Positions 12,199 through 24,311 are shown, counted from the first letter of the stretch. The stretch: DNA of 64,000 nt from Tricholoma matsutake (GCA_026075535.2 AP026546.1:4464001-4528000), one strand, 5' to 3'. A program made the numbers and translations. Notes: generated by a model from the letters alone, not told the origin.

Positions 12199-14046
12199 AT
12201 GTCGCAACCTGCACACACACCTCCCCAGACGAGACTTAAAACGAATGTGACAGTGGGCAGAAAAACGCAGAGAGAACTTGAAAATGCGGAAGGCGTAGCT
12301 ACCGATGTATGAACAAAGGAGCAGGCAATCACCTTCTTAACAGCGAAAGAATACCTAATACATGGTAATCCTGTTGATCTCTCAACCCTATCTTATGTAT
12401 TGCTACAGATTGCGAGCGCAGCAATAAAAGGTCCGAGAGTGATTATGGACACAATCAGGCCAGTCGCGCTCCTACTGGCCGATGTGAACAGACAACAGAC
12501 AGCAGATGCGATCACAGCGTCAATCAAGACCCAACTAGAAGAATACCTTCACGGCTAATGTAGAGATGATGCGCGACGGGGTAGAACATGTAATGGAAGC
12601 CGCAAAAGAAGTTACTGGTAAAATGGACGACCTCAAAGACGGCTTCTGGGAAATGGCAGAACAGTTAACACAAGCAACGCAAGAACTCACTGAGAAAACC
12701 ACGGAGAACCTAGCAACAGCAACACCATACCACACTCATCAAGCGACAACATATGCCTCCATCGCTCAGCAACAGGTCCCCATGGTGCATGCATCGGCAA
12801 TAACAAGGGGAGATATCACCGATAAGCAAATTTTAATACAGAAGGACAAAAATGCCACTGATAACATGCTCGAACCCCTTACAGAGAAAGATTTGGTAGT
12901 AAAGGCTAACACTGCCTTAGATCTTATGGGAATCAAAGCAGCAGACAAGCCACAGGGAACAACTTTTGTGGGAGCCAAGAAACTACAAAACAGGAGCGTA
13001 CTCTATCAACTGAGCACCAGGGACACTGCGAACTGGCTAAAACAGGACAAAGTACAACAGTCTTTCATGGCAAACTATGGGGGCACGTCCAATATGTGCA
13101 ACAAGTTATACTACATCATTGCAGAATTCATCCCCACCACCTTTGAAGCTGGATCCAGCTACGTACATGCAAAAGTAGAGGAGGACAGCGCGCTCAGTGC
13201 CAATGTCATAGTGTACTCAAAATACATCAAGCCAGCACACCTCCGTACCAGCAATCAAAAGGTTGCTCACATAGTTTTTGGCTTCAACAACCGACATGGA
13301 GCCAACCTTGCAATTTAAGGAGGCATGTTCATCGAGGGAAACACATAGACGTACGTAAAATGCTGACTGAACTGCGAATATGCTTGAAGTGCCAGAAATT
13401 TGGGCACTACATACCAGATTGTAAGGCAACGCACGATATCTGTGCATGCTGTGGTGAACAGCACCGAACATCACAGTGCACTGCCACAGATCAGACTCTC
13501 TTCTGTTGTACTAACTGCACAGGTGCAGAGGCCAAAGGACATGGGGCGGCAGACAGGAACTACTCAGTGTTCAAGGCGGAAAGAGAAAAGGTACAAGCAC
13601 AAATCCCAGAAAATAAGTATAAGTATTTCCCAACTGAAGTTCCACGCACATGGCAATTCCTGAACGAGACAGACACACACACAGAATTTCAACAACACCA
13701 ATGCAACTCAGGCACAAACTGGGAGATAGCCCCAGTAGACCCGAGAAACCGACACGGCTTCATGGACGACTGGCATGAAGTCCGATGGCAACGTGGCAGA
13801 CCCCCCATCATGCAGAACCGACTGACAGATAACGAATGGCCAGTAAGACCAGCACAAACGACGCTCAACAACTACATCGACGGTGCCCGCCCTATCAGCC
13901 AACCCAGCGAGGTGGATTGGCAGAACCTGCCTCAACGGAAAGTGTCGTGGGCAGACCAAATCACGAATGAACAGAACAGGGTGCCACCAACAAATACAGC
14001 TAGACCACCAGCAGACAGAGAATACATGCCTCTCAAATATGTCTGA
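12199..14046 (+). pseudogene. LINE copy 1 ORF1 (gag-like, zinc knuckles)
   Basis: This RNA-binding ORF1 protein is likely to coat LINE RNA. It starts at ATG 12199 (MSQPAHTPPQTRLKTN). The first frame is broken by TGA at 12310-12312 and ends near 12558. The reading continues at 12566-13318 (a predicted helical stretch with KMDDLKDGFWEMAEQL) and again from 13360 after a one-base slip near 13340. The last part carries three Cys/His clusters, CLKCQKFGHYIPDC, CACCGEQHRTSQC and CCTNCTGAEAKGH, the usual zinc knuckles of this LINE group. It ends at TGA 14044-14046, inside the start of ORF2. Confidence 0.8.
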
Positions 14047-17000
14047 AAATCAAGAACAAGAACACACCCAACGACCGATACAAATATGGCAGCAGAATGT
14101 CAACAAATCCCTGATAAGCCAACTCGACTTACTACAAAGCCTAAAACGAGACACATATGACATATGCACAATACAAGCGCAATACAAGAGCCATACATCG
14201 ACTTCCAAGGTAATACACAAGCAAACCACAACTGGACCGCAATCTATCCCAACATGCATAAAACATGCCCAGACAGTACAAGGTCGGTCATCCTAATCAA
14301 TGCTAACCTCCTAACAGACGCTTGGAAACAAATCAACTTCGACCATCCAGACTTAACCGCAGTCGAAGTAAAAGGCCAGTTTGGTACGTTACATGTCATC
14401 AATGTCTACAATGATGGAGATAATAACAACGCACTGACACACATATCTGCCTACATGCGAGACCGAGAACGACAGAGACATGCAGCAGGCCCACTGCACA
14501 CCATATGGATGGGCGACTTCAACCGCCACCACCCTCTGTGGGATGAACCCTGAAACACACATCTCTTTACAAAAGAGAACCTCGAACTAACGCAACCTTT
14601 ACTGAACATGCTAGGGCGACACAACATGAAGATGGCGCTACCCCCGTTCATACCAACTCTACGATCACATAGCACTGGCAACCACATGAGAATCGACAAT
14701 GTTTTTTGTATGGAAGGGCTCATGGAGGCAATTATAAAGTGCAACACTGAAGACGCAACGCGACCAGTAAAGACAGACCACTACCTGATTGTCACACAAC
14801 TTGACATTTATGCACCGAAGACAACATGGAAACTGAGGCGGAACTTCAGACTAACAGATTGGACAGAACTGGTAAAGACCCTAAAAGATGACCTCGCTGA
14901 CATCCCACCGCCCACAGAAATAGACAGTATACAAGAATTCAACCACAGACTCAAGACCCTGAATGAAAAGATACAAGCCGCCATCAAGAAGCATGTCAAG
15001 CTAACTACACCGAGCCCATACTCAAAGAGATGGTGGATGAAGGAACTTGCAGACAAGAAGAGAAAGACGCAACAACTTGGGGGAAGGTCGAAATACCACC
15101 ATCAAAATGCACAACACCCAGTGCATGCAGAATACCGGTGGCAATGCAACTGGTACACTGAGATGATAAGAACAGCAAAAGAGGAGCATTGGGTAGAATG
15201 GCTGGAGGGTCTCAACAAATCGAGCATCTGGCAGGCAAGTAAACTAGTAACGTCACTGGCAACTGATGCAGGCAGAACTAGAATCCCGACGCTACAAGTC
15301 AAGGACCCGATAATGAATCAGGTAGTAAGGGAAGCAACCGACAACAAAAGCAAGGGGCAGCTCTTCTACGATACATTCTTTCCACTGCCGAACCCAGAAA
15401 CAATGGCGATACCACAGGACTCTCGATATCCAAGGCCATGGTGGGCCTTCACAAACATTACTGATGAACAGATTCACCATGCAATCAAAAAAATGAAGCC
15501 ATACAAAGCCACCAGGACTGGAACCGTACTGAACTCAATATTTACGCATGCCAGAGAAGAACTCATTCCACACCTAGGCCCTCTTTTTTGAGCCACTAAT
15601 ACACTACAATATTACCCACAGGAATGGGCCATTACAGAAACATTAGTCCTAAAGAAACCGGGGAAACCAGATTATTCCTCACCGATGGCATGGCACCCGA
15701 TCGTACTATCAGACGGGATAGCATGCCTGCTCAACAGTTGCCAGACAGATGACGTTGTCACCATGTGTGAGAAACACAACTTACTCCCAGCCAACCACTT
15801 CGGAGCAAGACCAGGGCACATCACCACCGATTCGATACACGTGCTAACAAAGACGGTGAAAGACGTGTGGCATAAAGGGCAAGTGGCATCAACACTCTTC
15901 CTAGATGTCAAAGGTGCCTTTCCCAGTGTAGACATCAACAGGCTCGTTCACAACATGAGAAAGAGGGGAATACCATGAGAATACATGGAATGGATGGAGA
16001 GAAGGCTCGGAAACCGACAAACAACCCTATCCTTCAATGACTACCGAACATCCACTTTCAACGTGGTAAACGGTCTGGATCAGGGAGACCCATTCTCAGG
16101 GATTTGTTATCTGATCTATAATGCTGACCTGACAAAAATACCAATCTCGAGACTAGGTGAACAGGTACTGCTGTTTGTAGATGATGTGGTGATAATTGTC
16201 ACTGGAAAAGACTTCTTCGAAACTCACGAGAAGTTACGCGACATCATGAACCAGACAGGAGGCATCTTTGAATGGGCCAGAGAACACAACTGTGAATTTG
16301 GCATTGAAAAATTCCAACTGCTCGACATCACAAGGAAACTCGCCCCACACCCCTTAAACCCCAGGAGAAGGGTGCCAACACCAAGATGAAACTTGATACT
16401 CAGAGACAAATGCATACCATCAAAGGACACAGCAAGATTCTTAGGGGTGATAGTCGACAATAAGATGAGCTGGAAAGGACAATGCACCGCAGCTTTAGCG
16501 AAAGGACAGGACTGGTTGATCCAGTTCAGCAGACTGACACGGACATCCTGAGGAACACACGCAAGCTACATATGGCAACTATATCTATCTATCGCAGTCC
16601 CCCGCATGTTATATGCCACTGACATATTTTTGACCCCACAACAGAACATCAGCAAGAGGACAAAGGATGGGCGCTCAAAGCAGGCCATTGTGAACAAACT
16701 AGCATCAGTCCAGAGGAGGGCGGCTATTATGATAATGGGCACGATGAAAACTACAGTGGCTGACATAGTAGAAGTCATGGCAAACCTAATTCCGTTCAAC
16801 CTGCTTGTCGACAAATATTGCCAACGGGCAGCTATCTGACTTGCAACATTACCACCAATGCACCCCCTCCACGGGCCCATCAAAAACACGGCAAGCAGGC
16901 TAGTAAAACGACACGCAACCCCATTGCATGATCTTATGCATAGATTCAACATATGGCCCCAATCTCTTGAAACCATCAAGGCAGTATGTTTTGACACAGA

Positions 17001-17970
17001 GTGGAAACCAAAAATCAGAACCAGGATCGCAACTAGTGCCGACAAGGCGATAGAAGACGAAAACAGCAACAACTTGGATGTAAAAATCTTCACCGATGGC
17101 TCAGGAATGGCAGAAAGGATTGGCGCAGTGGCAGTTTTATACAGATATGGGAGAGCGAAAACCATGCTACGCTACCAACTAGGCTCGCAAAGACACCACA
17201 CAGTTTACAAAGGGGAAGGAGTGGGAGTGATACTGGGGGTGAAGTTAATCTCCAAAAAATGGGGAATATGGTCAGCCACTATCTACACTGACAACCAAGC
17301 TACTATCACGGCTACGCAACTAACAAAACCCAATGCAGGTCAGCATATCTTCGATGCCCTCCACGACAACATCGAATCACTACAAAAGAGACACAGCGGC
17401 ATACAAATCGCTATCCACTGGATACCAGGACACAAGGGGGTTGAAGGTAACGAGTTAGCGGATGAGCAGGCGAAAAAGGCAGTAATGGAGGGGAGCAGTG
17501 CCACATCAGAACTACCAAAGCTGCTTAAGAAAACTCTACCGCATAGCAAATCCACAGTGAAATGCGCATACGGGGAGAAACTAAAATGGAACGCTCAGAA
17601 GGCATGGCAGAAATCTACACGATATGAGAGGATGAAGAAGACCGACCCCACTACCCCATCGCACAAGTACATCAACCTGATTACGAGCCTACCATGGAAG
17701 GTAGCCAGCATAATATCACAGTTGAGGATGGGACACGCACCACTAGCTAAGCACCTAAACCATATAGGGAAAAGCGACTCACCAATCTGCCCAGATTGTC
17801 AACAAAGTGAAGAGACTATACAACACTACATGCTACACTGCATGGCACACCAGGCAGCCAGACAATCACTGCGCAACAGCATGGGAGGCAGAGATATCAA
17901 TATCACAAAGCTCCTCACCATGCCCAAAACACTACCAGCACTATTTAGATACATCACTGCAACAGGCTGA
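14039..17970 (+). pseudogene. LINE copy 1 ORF2: endonuclease, reverse transcriptase, RNase H
   Basis: The enzyme of target-primed reverse transcription. It starts at ATG 14039, overlapping ORF1 by 8 nt. A frame slip near 14170 is the only indel I see. The rest is one frame to 17970, broken by six stops, all TGA (14551, 15589, 15976, 16387, 16549, 16837). Endonuclease motifs: QNVNKSL, QEPYIDF, WMGDFNRHHPLW and TDHY. Reverse transcriptase: TLFLDVKGAFPSVD (motif A), LDQGDPFS and FVDD at 16174-16185 (catalytic Asp pair kept). RNase H: FTDGSG, YTDNQA and WIPGHKGVEGNELAD. The C terminus has a CPDC...H..C zinc finger (about 17790-17850). Confidence 0.9.
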
Positions 17971-18301
17971 TTCCACAGCAGCTTCGGAGATATACCATTA
18001 CTGAGAGAAGAACAGCAAAGATGTAGGGAAAGAGGATAGGAGAGAAATCAGAGATAAGAGAAGCAGATGGAGGAGGGTTTTCACGCACGACAAACTATGA
18101 ATAACCTACACCAGGTCTCAGCACCACTTATTACAGTGCCACCGGCACTTTGAGGACCACTCCGTGGTCTCTCAAAGCAGTTGATGAAGAAACATTGGAC
18201 AAGAGGGATGACACACATTGCACATACCATGTATTTTAATCTCTTACATATGGTCCGCCACAAAAGAGAATAATTGGATTTAAAAAAAAAAAAAAAAAAA
18301 A

Positions 18302-18310
18302 ATTGCAAGG
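18302..18310 (+). repeat. Right target-site duplication of LINE copy 1
   Basis: Exact copy of attgcaagg at 12049-12057, directly following the poly(A) tail. Confidence 0.9.
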
Positions 18311-19570
18311 AGTCGACTACATTTTTATGGATGAGGTTTCAATGTTATCCTGCAAAGATCTGTATAGAATCAATGAAAGGCTTGCAAGAGTGATGAACAA
18401 CACTGATAAACCCTTTGGAGGCATGGGTGTGATTTTTGCTGGTGATTTTGCTCAGCTTCCACCTGCAATAGGTCAAGAAAATGCATCCTTATACAGCAGA
18501 ACTGTGGGCTCAAATCCAAAGAGCCTACATGACCAAGAGGCTGCAATTGGAAAGGCACTCTGGCATCAAATTACTACTGTTGTTATTCTGCATGAAAATA
18601 TGCATCAGACAACCCAAACACCTGATGATGCAAGGTTGCATGAGGCATTAAGTAACATACAGTATAAAGCATGCACACCTGATGATGTTGCATTCTTGCA
18701 TTCTCAGATATCTAGTGACCTTGAAGGTCAACCTTCTGTGAAACAAAAACAATTTTGCAACACATCAATAATAACTACACTCAATCTACCAAAGGATGTC
18801 ATCAATAACCTTGGATCACAAAGATTTGCAGCTGAAACTGGTCAAGAGTTGGTGGATTTCTATTCTGAAGACACCATTAGCTCAAGTGACAATTGTGCCC
18901 TACCAGCAACCAAGAAGAAATCCTTTGCCTTATTGGGAAATAAATGGGTCCAAATACCTTCACTTTCAGTAGCTCTGCAGCAGACTCTTTGGGATTTGCT
19001 GCCATGTAGCAACTTAAATAATATTCCTGGAAAACTGTCACTTTGTTGGGGCCTGCCTATAATAATTTGTTTAAATAGTGCAACAGAATTATGTATGACA
19101 AAGGGTCAGGAAGCTACAGTGTATGATTGGCAAGTTACAATGGGTTCTAGGGGGCAGTGTATGCTTGACACTCTGTTTGTTAAGCTCACAAATCCCCCCC
19201 AGCCCATACAGCTGAAAAACTTACCTTTGAATGTTGTACCATTGACTAGAACAATCACCAACACCCGATGTCTTCTTCCTAGTGATGAAACAATCAACAT
19301 TTCAAGGAGTCAAGTTGAGGTGAAATACTCCCAAATTTTTCTATGACTGATTATACATCACAAGGTAAAACAAGACCTTTCAATGTTGTTGATCTCTCTA
19401 GTGCAAGAAGCCACCAATCTTACTACACTGCACTGTCCAGAAGTGCATCAGCAGCTGGCACAGTGATATTGCAGGGTTTTGACACATATAAAATTACTGG
19501 GGGTGCTTCCGGTGCATTATGACAAGAGTTTAGAGAAATTGAGATGCTAGATGATATAACCACACTTTGA
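18305..19570 (+). pseudogene. Helitron PIF1-like helicase, 3' half
   Basis: This continues the helicase cut at 12057. Walker B is FMDEVSM, followed by GVIFAGDFAQLPP (motif III) and, after a frame slip near 19340, the C-terminal PIF1 motifs DYTSQGKTRPFNVVDL and SYYTALSRSASAAGTVILQG. Two in-frame TGA codons (19520-19522 and 19568-19570) sit where Helitron helicases have Arg (LRQEF and LRYNG). The retained motifs leave no doubt about the family. Confidence 0.85.
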
Positions 19571-19579
19571 TACAATGGA

Positions 19580-20716
19580 AAGTTGCCACTGTCTGCAGGA
19601 GGTGATCATAGAAATGATCTCATATCATCCTTTCAACAGGTTAGAGGAGAGCAGTATGTGCCTTCAAAGGTCCATCAAGCAATACACTGGAAGAATAATG
19701 ATCCCTTTCTCTTGTCAACTGGTACCGACATTAACTGGAAAGTTGTAGACTCTTCCAAGCCAAAGCCCACTGCATGCCCCAAAAAACAAGAAGTGTCTCA
19801 GTTTGTACCTGCAAAAGGTGCACAGACTAACACTCCAGAATATATAAAGAAATGAAAGCTTAGTGCAGATCCACTGGCAGGTATGGACATTGATGGAACT
19901 GCAGCGAAGAGAAATAAGACAGAAATAAATGGAAATACTGAAGGTGAGCCTGATGTTGCTTGTCCACAAGGGTCACAGTGGAGCAATAATAGCTGTGCCT
20001 TTGATGCTGTGATATCTGTTCTGTATAACATTTGGCTAGATGACACAACATTGCGAACTACTCAGTTTAGAGACATCAATGATCAGTATTTAGGACAGGT
20101 TGCAACCAGCTTCTCACAATCTTGACCACAAGGCCCATACAGTCTTGAAGATGTGCATGATTTTATACAATGCCATTTGCAGAGGCTCAACCCTGTATGC
20201 TTTGCTTGGGGCCACTACACAAGTATCCAAAATATACTAGACACCTTCTTAGCTACAAGCCACCCTATCACATCATCATCAATGTTCTGTCCAAATGATC
20301 ACCCATTGTATAATGATGAAAGACTTTCATCAACCTGTCAAATTACACTCTTGCACCAATGCCCATCCATGCAAGCATTTGTTGATGACCAGTCCATTGA
20401 ATGTACATCATGCTGCCCAAGTTGTCAGTCACATTTGATAAGAAAACATGTTTTTGTACATGCACCACCAATCATTGCCTTTGATATGTCCCAGCACAGA
20501 ACATTGTTGCTGCCATCTTTAGTTTTGAGTACAGTTGATGGGCAACACACCACTTACAAGCTTAGAGGGGTCACATATCATCTGCAGGATCATTTCACTT
20601 CACGTTTCATTGCAGAAACAGGATCTGTGTGGTATCATGATGGGCTATCCACAGGCCAGCAGATGGAGCATGAAGGACATGTCAACACAACTGATTTTGG
20701 TACATGCTGGTTGTGA
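19580..20716 (+). pseudogene. C-terminal cysteine-protease-like (USP-type) module of the Helitron
   Basis: Downstream of the helicase and in the same orientation, the frame enters QWSNNSCAFDAVISVLYNIW, with the Cys codon at 19994-19996. This closely resembles the Cys box of ubiquitin-specific peptidases (NNSCAYDA type). Further on are a Cys cluster (CTSCCPSCQSH, near 20400-20440) and a late FTSRFI...VWYHDG block that could hold the His box. The frame is broken by a TGA near 20124. Similar protease modules following Helitron helicases are, to my recollection, present in Agaricomycetes. Whether this module was part of one polyprotein or a separate gene cannot be settled here. Deubiquitinase-like activity is inference only. 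Confidence 0.6.
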
Positions 20717-20819
20717 GTTGCAACTTGTGCCATTTACATCATACCCTCTCAGGAGGACTCAGAACTGCTGTGCTGACAGCAACAGCCCGCTCAAACCAGT
20801 TGTATCAGCCTGAGCATGA

Positions 20820-22098
20820 CCATGCAATTTGCAACAAGAACTTATGTTTTACATGTCTTCCTGAAGCCACCCGCCTTGAGATTGAATGTCTTCTTTGCCT
20901 TGGCATCGAGCCAAAGTTTGTGGTGAGTTCATCTAGTATTATCTCCATTTGTCTGTAATATAACTAATTGATCAAGCTATCAGAAATCCATCACAAGATG
21001 ACATACATGGAATCAAATCTCAATGACCTCAAGGTTAAACTTGCTGACTGCAATGAATTTGTGAGCATGCAGATGTCTATCACATCCAGAAGGCAATTGA
21101 GCAGGAGACCATTGCCTCCCAGGATGGCATGTCTGTCATGCAGTGGGTTGATAACTTGAAGGAAGCAGGACATTATATGACCATTATATGACCATTAAGA
21201 CTGCATCTGATCCTCCCCCACCTGATGCCACATTACTGCTGGCCCATGATGGCTTTGTACTTATTATACAGACACACTATCAATGTGAATGTTGGAAAAA
21301 GCTTGGTAAAAATTTTGTGGGCATTGATGTCACTCACAATACCACACATTATGAGAATATGAGCCTTTTCTCATTGATGGTTCATGATAAATGGAGTCAT
21401 GGTAAGTGCATGTGATTCTTTGAAGCTTATTTTCTGATCCCCATGCAGGTATGCCCACTGCATGGATGGTTTCATCAAATGCACCACAAGAGGGAACAAT
21501 TGATTATTTCCTTAATTCCATCTACCAACAACATTCAAATGTAATCCCCATTCAATTTAGGTCTGATAAGGATTGGGGGCAAATGAACGCAATTCAATGC
21601 CAATACCCTGAGTCTCTGCTTCTCCTATCCTGGTGGCATGTACTCCATGCATGGCAACAACACTTTGTGACAACACACTATCCAGAGCTTTGGGATCTCT
21701 TGAACAAATGGGTGTGGATGACAGATCAACCTGAATTTGATCAGTCTTGGAAGAAAATTTGAACTCTCACACCTCAATTTTTTGTGGAATACCTCAAAGT
21801 GAACTGGCTCAATGAGGTAAATCTATGGTCAGCAGTGTATTGCAAACATTGTACTGTTTTTGAACTTTCTGACACCAATATGCTTGTTGAGGCATACATC
21901 TCAATCTATTCAGCTTTATCTTATCTCCTTTCATCTAATTAATTACTTTATTTGGTTGGCATCACCTCCTGAAAGGTAATTTCTTGGAGGGAAAGTGCAT
22001 CCACCACTTGGACCACCTCTTACACATCCTTACTGAAAGGGCTATCCCACATTTCATTGCATGACACTGCTGCCAAGAACTTGGTTTTGAGGGCCCTG
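20820..22098 (+). pseudogene. MULE-type transposase relic
   Basis: This is a Mutator-like DDE transposase of a fungal type. In order: CFTCLPEATRLEIECLLCLG at 20860-20920, an intron from about 20923 (gtgagt...ctaattgatcaag), SDPPPPDATLLLAHDGFVLI, FVGIDVTHNTTHYENMSLF (first catalytic Asp), an intron near 21402-21448, TAWMVSSNAPQEGTIDYF, FRSDKDWGQMNAI (second Asp region) and LLLLSWWHVLHAWQQHF with HYPELW. The tail KCIHHLDHLLHILTERA is cut at 22100 by the gypsy LTR. A frame slip lies near 21090-21180, and TGA stops lie at about 21760 and at 22062-22064 (family: FIARH). It is a dead, 3'-truncated copy. Confidence 0.8.
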
Positions 22099-22673
22099 AT
22101 TGTTAGGGCGACACCCACTATCTGCTAGCTAAGACCATGCGGGTTCTCTCTACAAGAAGGGGGCATGATGTGTGAACATGATGGGGGAATTGATGGTTTT
22201 GATGCGAGGGGTTATTTAGTGTTTAAAGGTCCAGTTTGGTCCAGTTTTTCAACCTCCAAGAGGGACAACTGCAACTGCAACCAGTCCGAACCATCACCCA
22301 AAATAGAAGGACTGCAACCAAAAAAACCAGTTGGCACTGGTTTTTCCAGCCAATGTTGTCCCTAACTAATTTTACTGTATTAAATAAGACTAATTACATT
22401 ACACCCTGCAAGCAGGTGCTTGCAGTGGTGACAATAGAACTAAAATGAAGTAAAATAAGAAAAAAAAAAAAAAAAAGGCCCCATCACCTCGCGTTTGTAG
22501 TGAGAGTGGGGTAATGTCATTGTTGGGTTTGTTGGTGGATGTCGCCATCCCTGCCATTTGGTTGTTCCTGCTGTTCATTGTTGTCATCCCTGCTTTTCGT
22601 TCTTTGCCCCCCCCTGCTCATTGTCCCTGATTGTCGTTTGTCAGTGTTGCATTCGCTGGTGTTGGGCATTGAT

Positions 22674-22815
22674 GTTCATTGGTGTCAGTGTTCATTGGTA
22701 TTGGTGTTCATTGGTATTGGTGTTCATTGGTGTTGGTGTTCATTGGCATTGGCGGTGTTCATTGGCATTGGAGGTGTTCGTTGGTGTTGGAGGTGTTCAT
22801 TGGCATTGGCATTGT
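22674..22815 (+). repeat. 18-bp minisatellite within TIR element A
   Basis: Tandem units of the type gttcattggtattggtgtt, about seven copies, drifting to ttcattggcattggcggtg to the right. Confidence 0.75.
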
Positions 22816-22944
22816 TCATCATCATGTGATGTGGCACCCATGTCATTGTTGTCATCCAGAAATGGGGCCTGTTGTGACCCTGTGAGCAGAGGCTCACAGT
22901 GGTGGTGCAGGGCATGGGTATGGGTTGTTATCAACAAGCAAGAG

Positions 22945-23009
22945 CCTAAAATAGAAGAAAGATTAGTTAGTGGTAGGTAGACATAAGAAATTAATGATAA
23001 AAAACTCAC
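22945..23009 (-). other. Intron-like segment in TIR element A, copy 1
   Basis: On the minus strand it reads GGTGAGTTTTT as 5' splice site, CTAACTAATC as branch site and TTCTATTTTAG as 3' splice site, 65 nt in all. It directly follows the palindrome at 23014-23045. Confidence 0.6.
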
Positions 23010-23013
23010 CCAT

Positions 23014-23045
23014 GGCCTAAATGACTCTAGTGGTCATTTGGGCTC
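23014..23045. repeat. Palindrome of the GCCCAAATGAC type, copy 1
   Basis: An inverted repeat with arms gcctaaatgac and gtcatttgggc around a short loop. One arm has a mismatch. Confidence 0.75.
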
Positions 23046-23199
23046 AGCATGGCATGTCATTGTTGGCATTGGTATTGTTGGTGTTGTTGGCTGGCATTAG
23101 CATTGGCTGGCATTGGCGCCAGCGCGGTGTTGCATCAGGTCCCAGGAGGGCGTGGAGCCGGGCTCAGATTGGGTGGTGTCATTGTCAAAAGGCAAGAAA

Positions 23200-23255
23200 C
23201 TAAAAAGAATAAAATGTGTTAGTAGAGAAGAAGAAATCAACAATGAAAAAGATAC
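23200..23255 (-). other. Intron-like segment in TIR element A, copy 2
   Basis: On the minus strand it reads AGGTATCT as 5' splice site, TACTAACAC as branch site and a TTTTTAG-type 3' splice site, 56 nt in all. It directly follows the palindrome at 23257-23290. Confidence 0.6.
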
Positions 23256-23256
23256 C

Positions 23257-23290
23257 TGGGACCCAAATGACTAGCTTGTCATTTGGGCCC
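23257..23290. repeat. Palindrome of the GCCCAAATGAC type, copy 2
   Basis: An inverted repeat with arms gggacccaaatgac and gtcatttgggccc and a loop of about 6 nt. Confidence 0.8.
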
Positions 23291-24071
23291 ACTTTATGGT
23301 CATTCAGTTGAGGTGCAGAGGTGTTGTTGATGGTGAGAGGAAAGGATGCGAGTGATTCTCGGTCATGGGAATTGTTTGGCAAGTGGTGCCACTTTATTTT
23401 TTCTGGGTGCAAGCACAACCAAATGGTCTGTGCACAGCCACAGGGTATATAAGGACTCATTTCATATGAGCTTTTTTCTCCTGGGCTTGTCCCATTGCCC
23501 ATTTCTATATGTAGCACTTGGTATAAATAGTATAAATGTATTTATTAGTTGTATTTTTCTAGTAAAGTAAGTAGTATTACATGAGTATGTACTACTGTAA
23601 GAAGACCAGTTGCAATGAGTTGCAACTGGTTTTTGAACAGTTTTTAAATATATCTAAATTGAGGCAACCAGCAACTGGACTGACCCCAAATCTGGGCAAC
23701 CGCAACCGCAAAATGGACTGGACCAAGTGTTGGTTTGGTTCAGCCCTTGGTCTTTTGTCGGTCCTATGGACCGGACCTTCAAACACTAGGGATGAATTTG
23801 TTGAGAAAGGTGTAGTGTAGGTAGAATACCTAAGAGAACACAACTGGGGTCCCCTAGGTGTATATTTAGGGTTTATATACTATGTTACATATATTGTACA
23901 GTGTTGTTACTGACATGCTCATACATGTGCATACATATTGATGTGTGCAAAATAAAATTCTCATGCTATCAAAGTGTAGCATCATTTGGTGTAATGTAGT
24001 GTAATTTGACATAATAAAATAAAATGAAATTTTGTTAGGTGATGGGGCTGTTTCCTAACATTACCCCCCTT

Positions 24072-24311
24072 TTATGCCTTGATTTCCAGGCAAGAAAATA
24101 TTGTATCTGTCCCCTCTGTGAAATTTTGGTAAGGCTGGAATTTCATCCCCTCATATACCATTCTCACAATGCAATGTGGAGCATTTGGATTACATTTAAA
24201 GAATTGGGTGATCACATTATGTGCTCGCTTACAATTCTCTTCAGGTTCCCACGAATTATTTTTGTTGGTATAGTTCTTCCACTTTATTAAGAACTGTAAG
24301 TCTGGCCCCAC
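24072..24311 (-). pseudogene. Chromodomain of the chromovirus integrase
   Basis: The frame contains LQFLIKWKNYTNKNNSWEPE, the canonical chromodomain core (YLVKWKGY...SWEP type), which in chromoviruses directs integration to heterochromatin. It lies at the expected C-terminal place, just before the 3' LTR. It is separated from the rest of the integrase by the insert at about 24312-24860. Confidence 0.8.

Larger units (their letters stand above)
12058..18301 (+). mobile_element. LINE (non-LTR retrotransposon) copy 1, near full length
   Basis: A 6.2-kb non-LTR element inserted in the Helitron helicase. It has a 5' leader of about 140 bp, ORF1 (from 12199), ORF2 (to 17970), a 3' UTR and a poly(A) tail at about 18280-18301, flanked by the 9-bp duplication attgcaagg. 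ORF1 and ORF2 overlap by 8 nt. ORF2 has an apurinic-type endonuclease, a reverse transcriptase and an RNase H domain, an order like the Tad1 and I-clade elements of fungi. Base use (A-rich plus strand) differs sharply from the T/G-rich Helitron around it. It is younger than the Helitron but dead, with many TGA stops. Confidence 0.92.
7483..20716 (+). mobile_element. Helitron, degenerate, interrupted by a LINE
   Basis: A rolling-circle DNA transposon on the plus strand. The module order is N-terminal cysteine-rich domain (about 7483-9034), Helitron Rep/HUH nuclease (9022-10740), PIF1-like superfamily 1 helicase (10740-12057 and 18305-19570), then a C-terminal cysteine-protease-like module (19580-20716). 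The helicase is cut by a LINE at 12058-18301; removing it joins the codons of VKQRLQG to VDYIFMDEVSM. At least five frameshifts and several TGA stops make it non-autonomous now. I could not identify the 5'-TC or 3'-CTRR ends, so the outer limits are coding limits only. Confidence 0.85.
22219..23786 (-). mobile_element. Non-autonomous TIR element A (in the LTR)
   Basis: A 1.57-kb element bounded by inverted ends: GTGTTTAAAGGTCCAGTT at the left, and GTGTTTGAAGGTCCGGTC when the right end is read on the minus strand. It is flanked by TA on both sides (22217-22218 and 23787-23788). The intact right LTR gives the empty site. No transposase is encoded. Inside, read on the minus strand, are two copies of a palindrome-intron-hairpin cassette (see findings), an 18-bp minisatellite and a poly(A)/poly(T) run at 22460-22478. 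The insertion site and lack of coding suggest a MITE-like or cassette-carrying element; the superfamily is not certain. Confidence 0.75.
22101..24060 (-). repeat. 3' LTR of the chromovirus, split by TIR element A
   Basis: The two LTR parts, 22101-22218 and 23787-24060, align with the right LTR over phrases such as gacacccactatctgctagc, gtcccctagg and gcatcatttggtgtaatgta. This copy has about 90 extra bp (near 23855-23965, TATA-rich) absent from the right LTR. Confidence 0.85.

Noticed and set aside
15592..15684. A frameshift between the two halves of the LINE 1 reverse transcriptase
   Set aside because: Re-reading shows the same frame continues (QYYPQEWAITETLVLKKPGK); only the TGA at 15589 separates the parts.
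22674..22815. Possible CRISPR-like array
   Set aside because: The 18-bp units are contiguous with no unique spacers, and the genome is eukaryotic.
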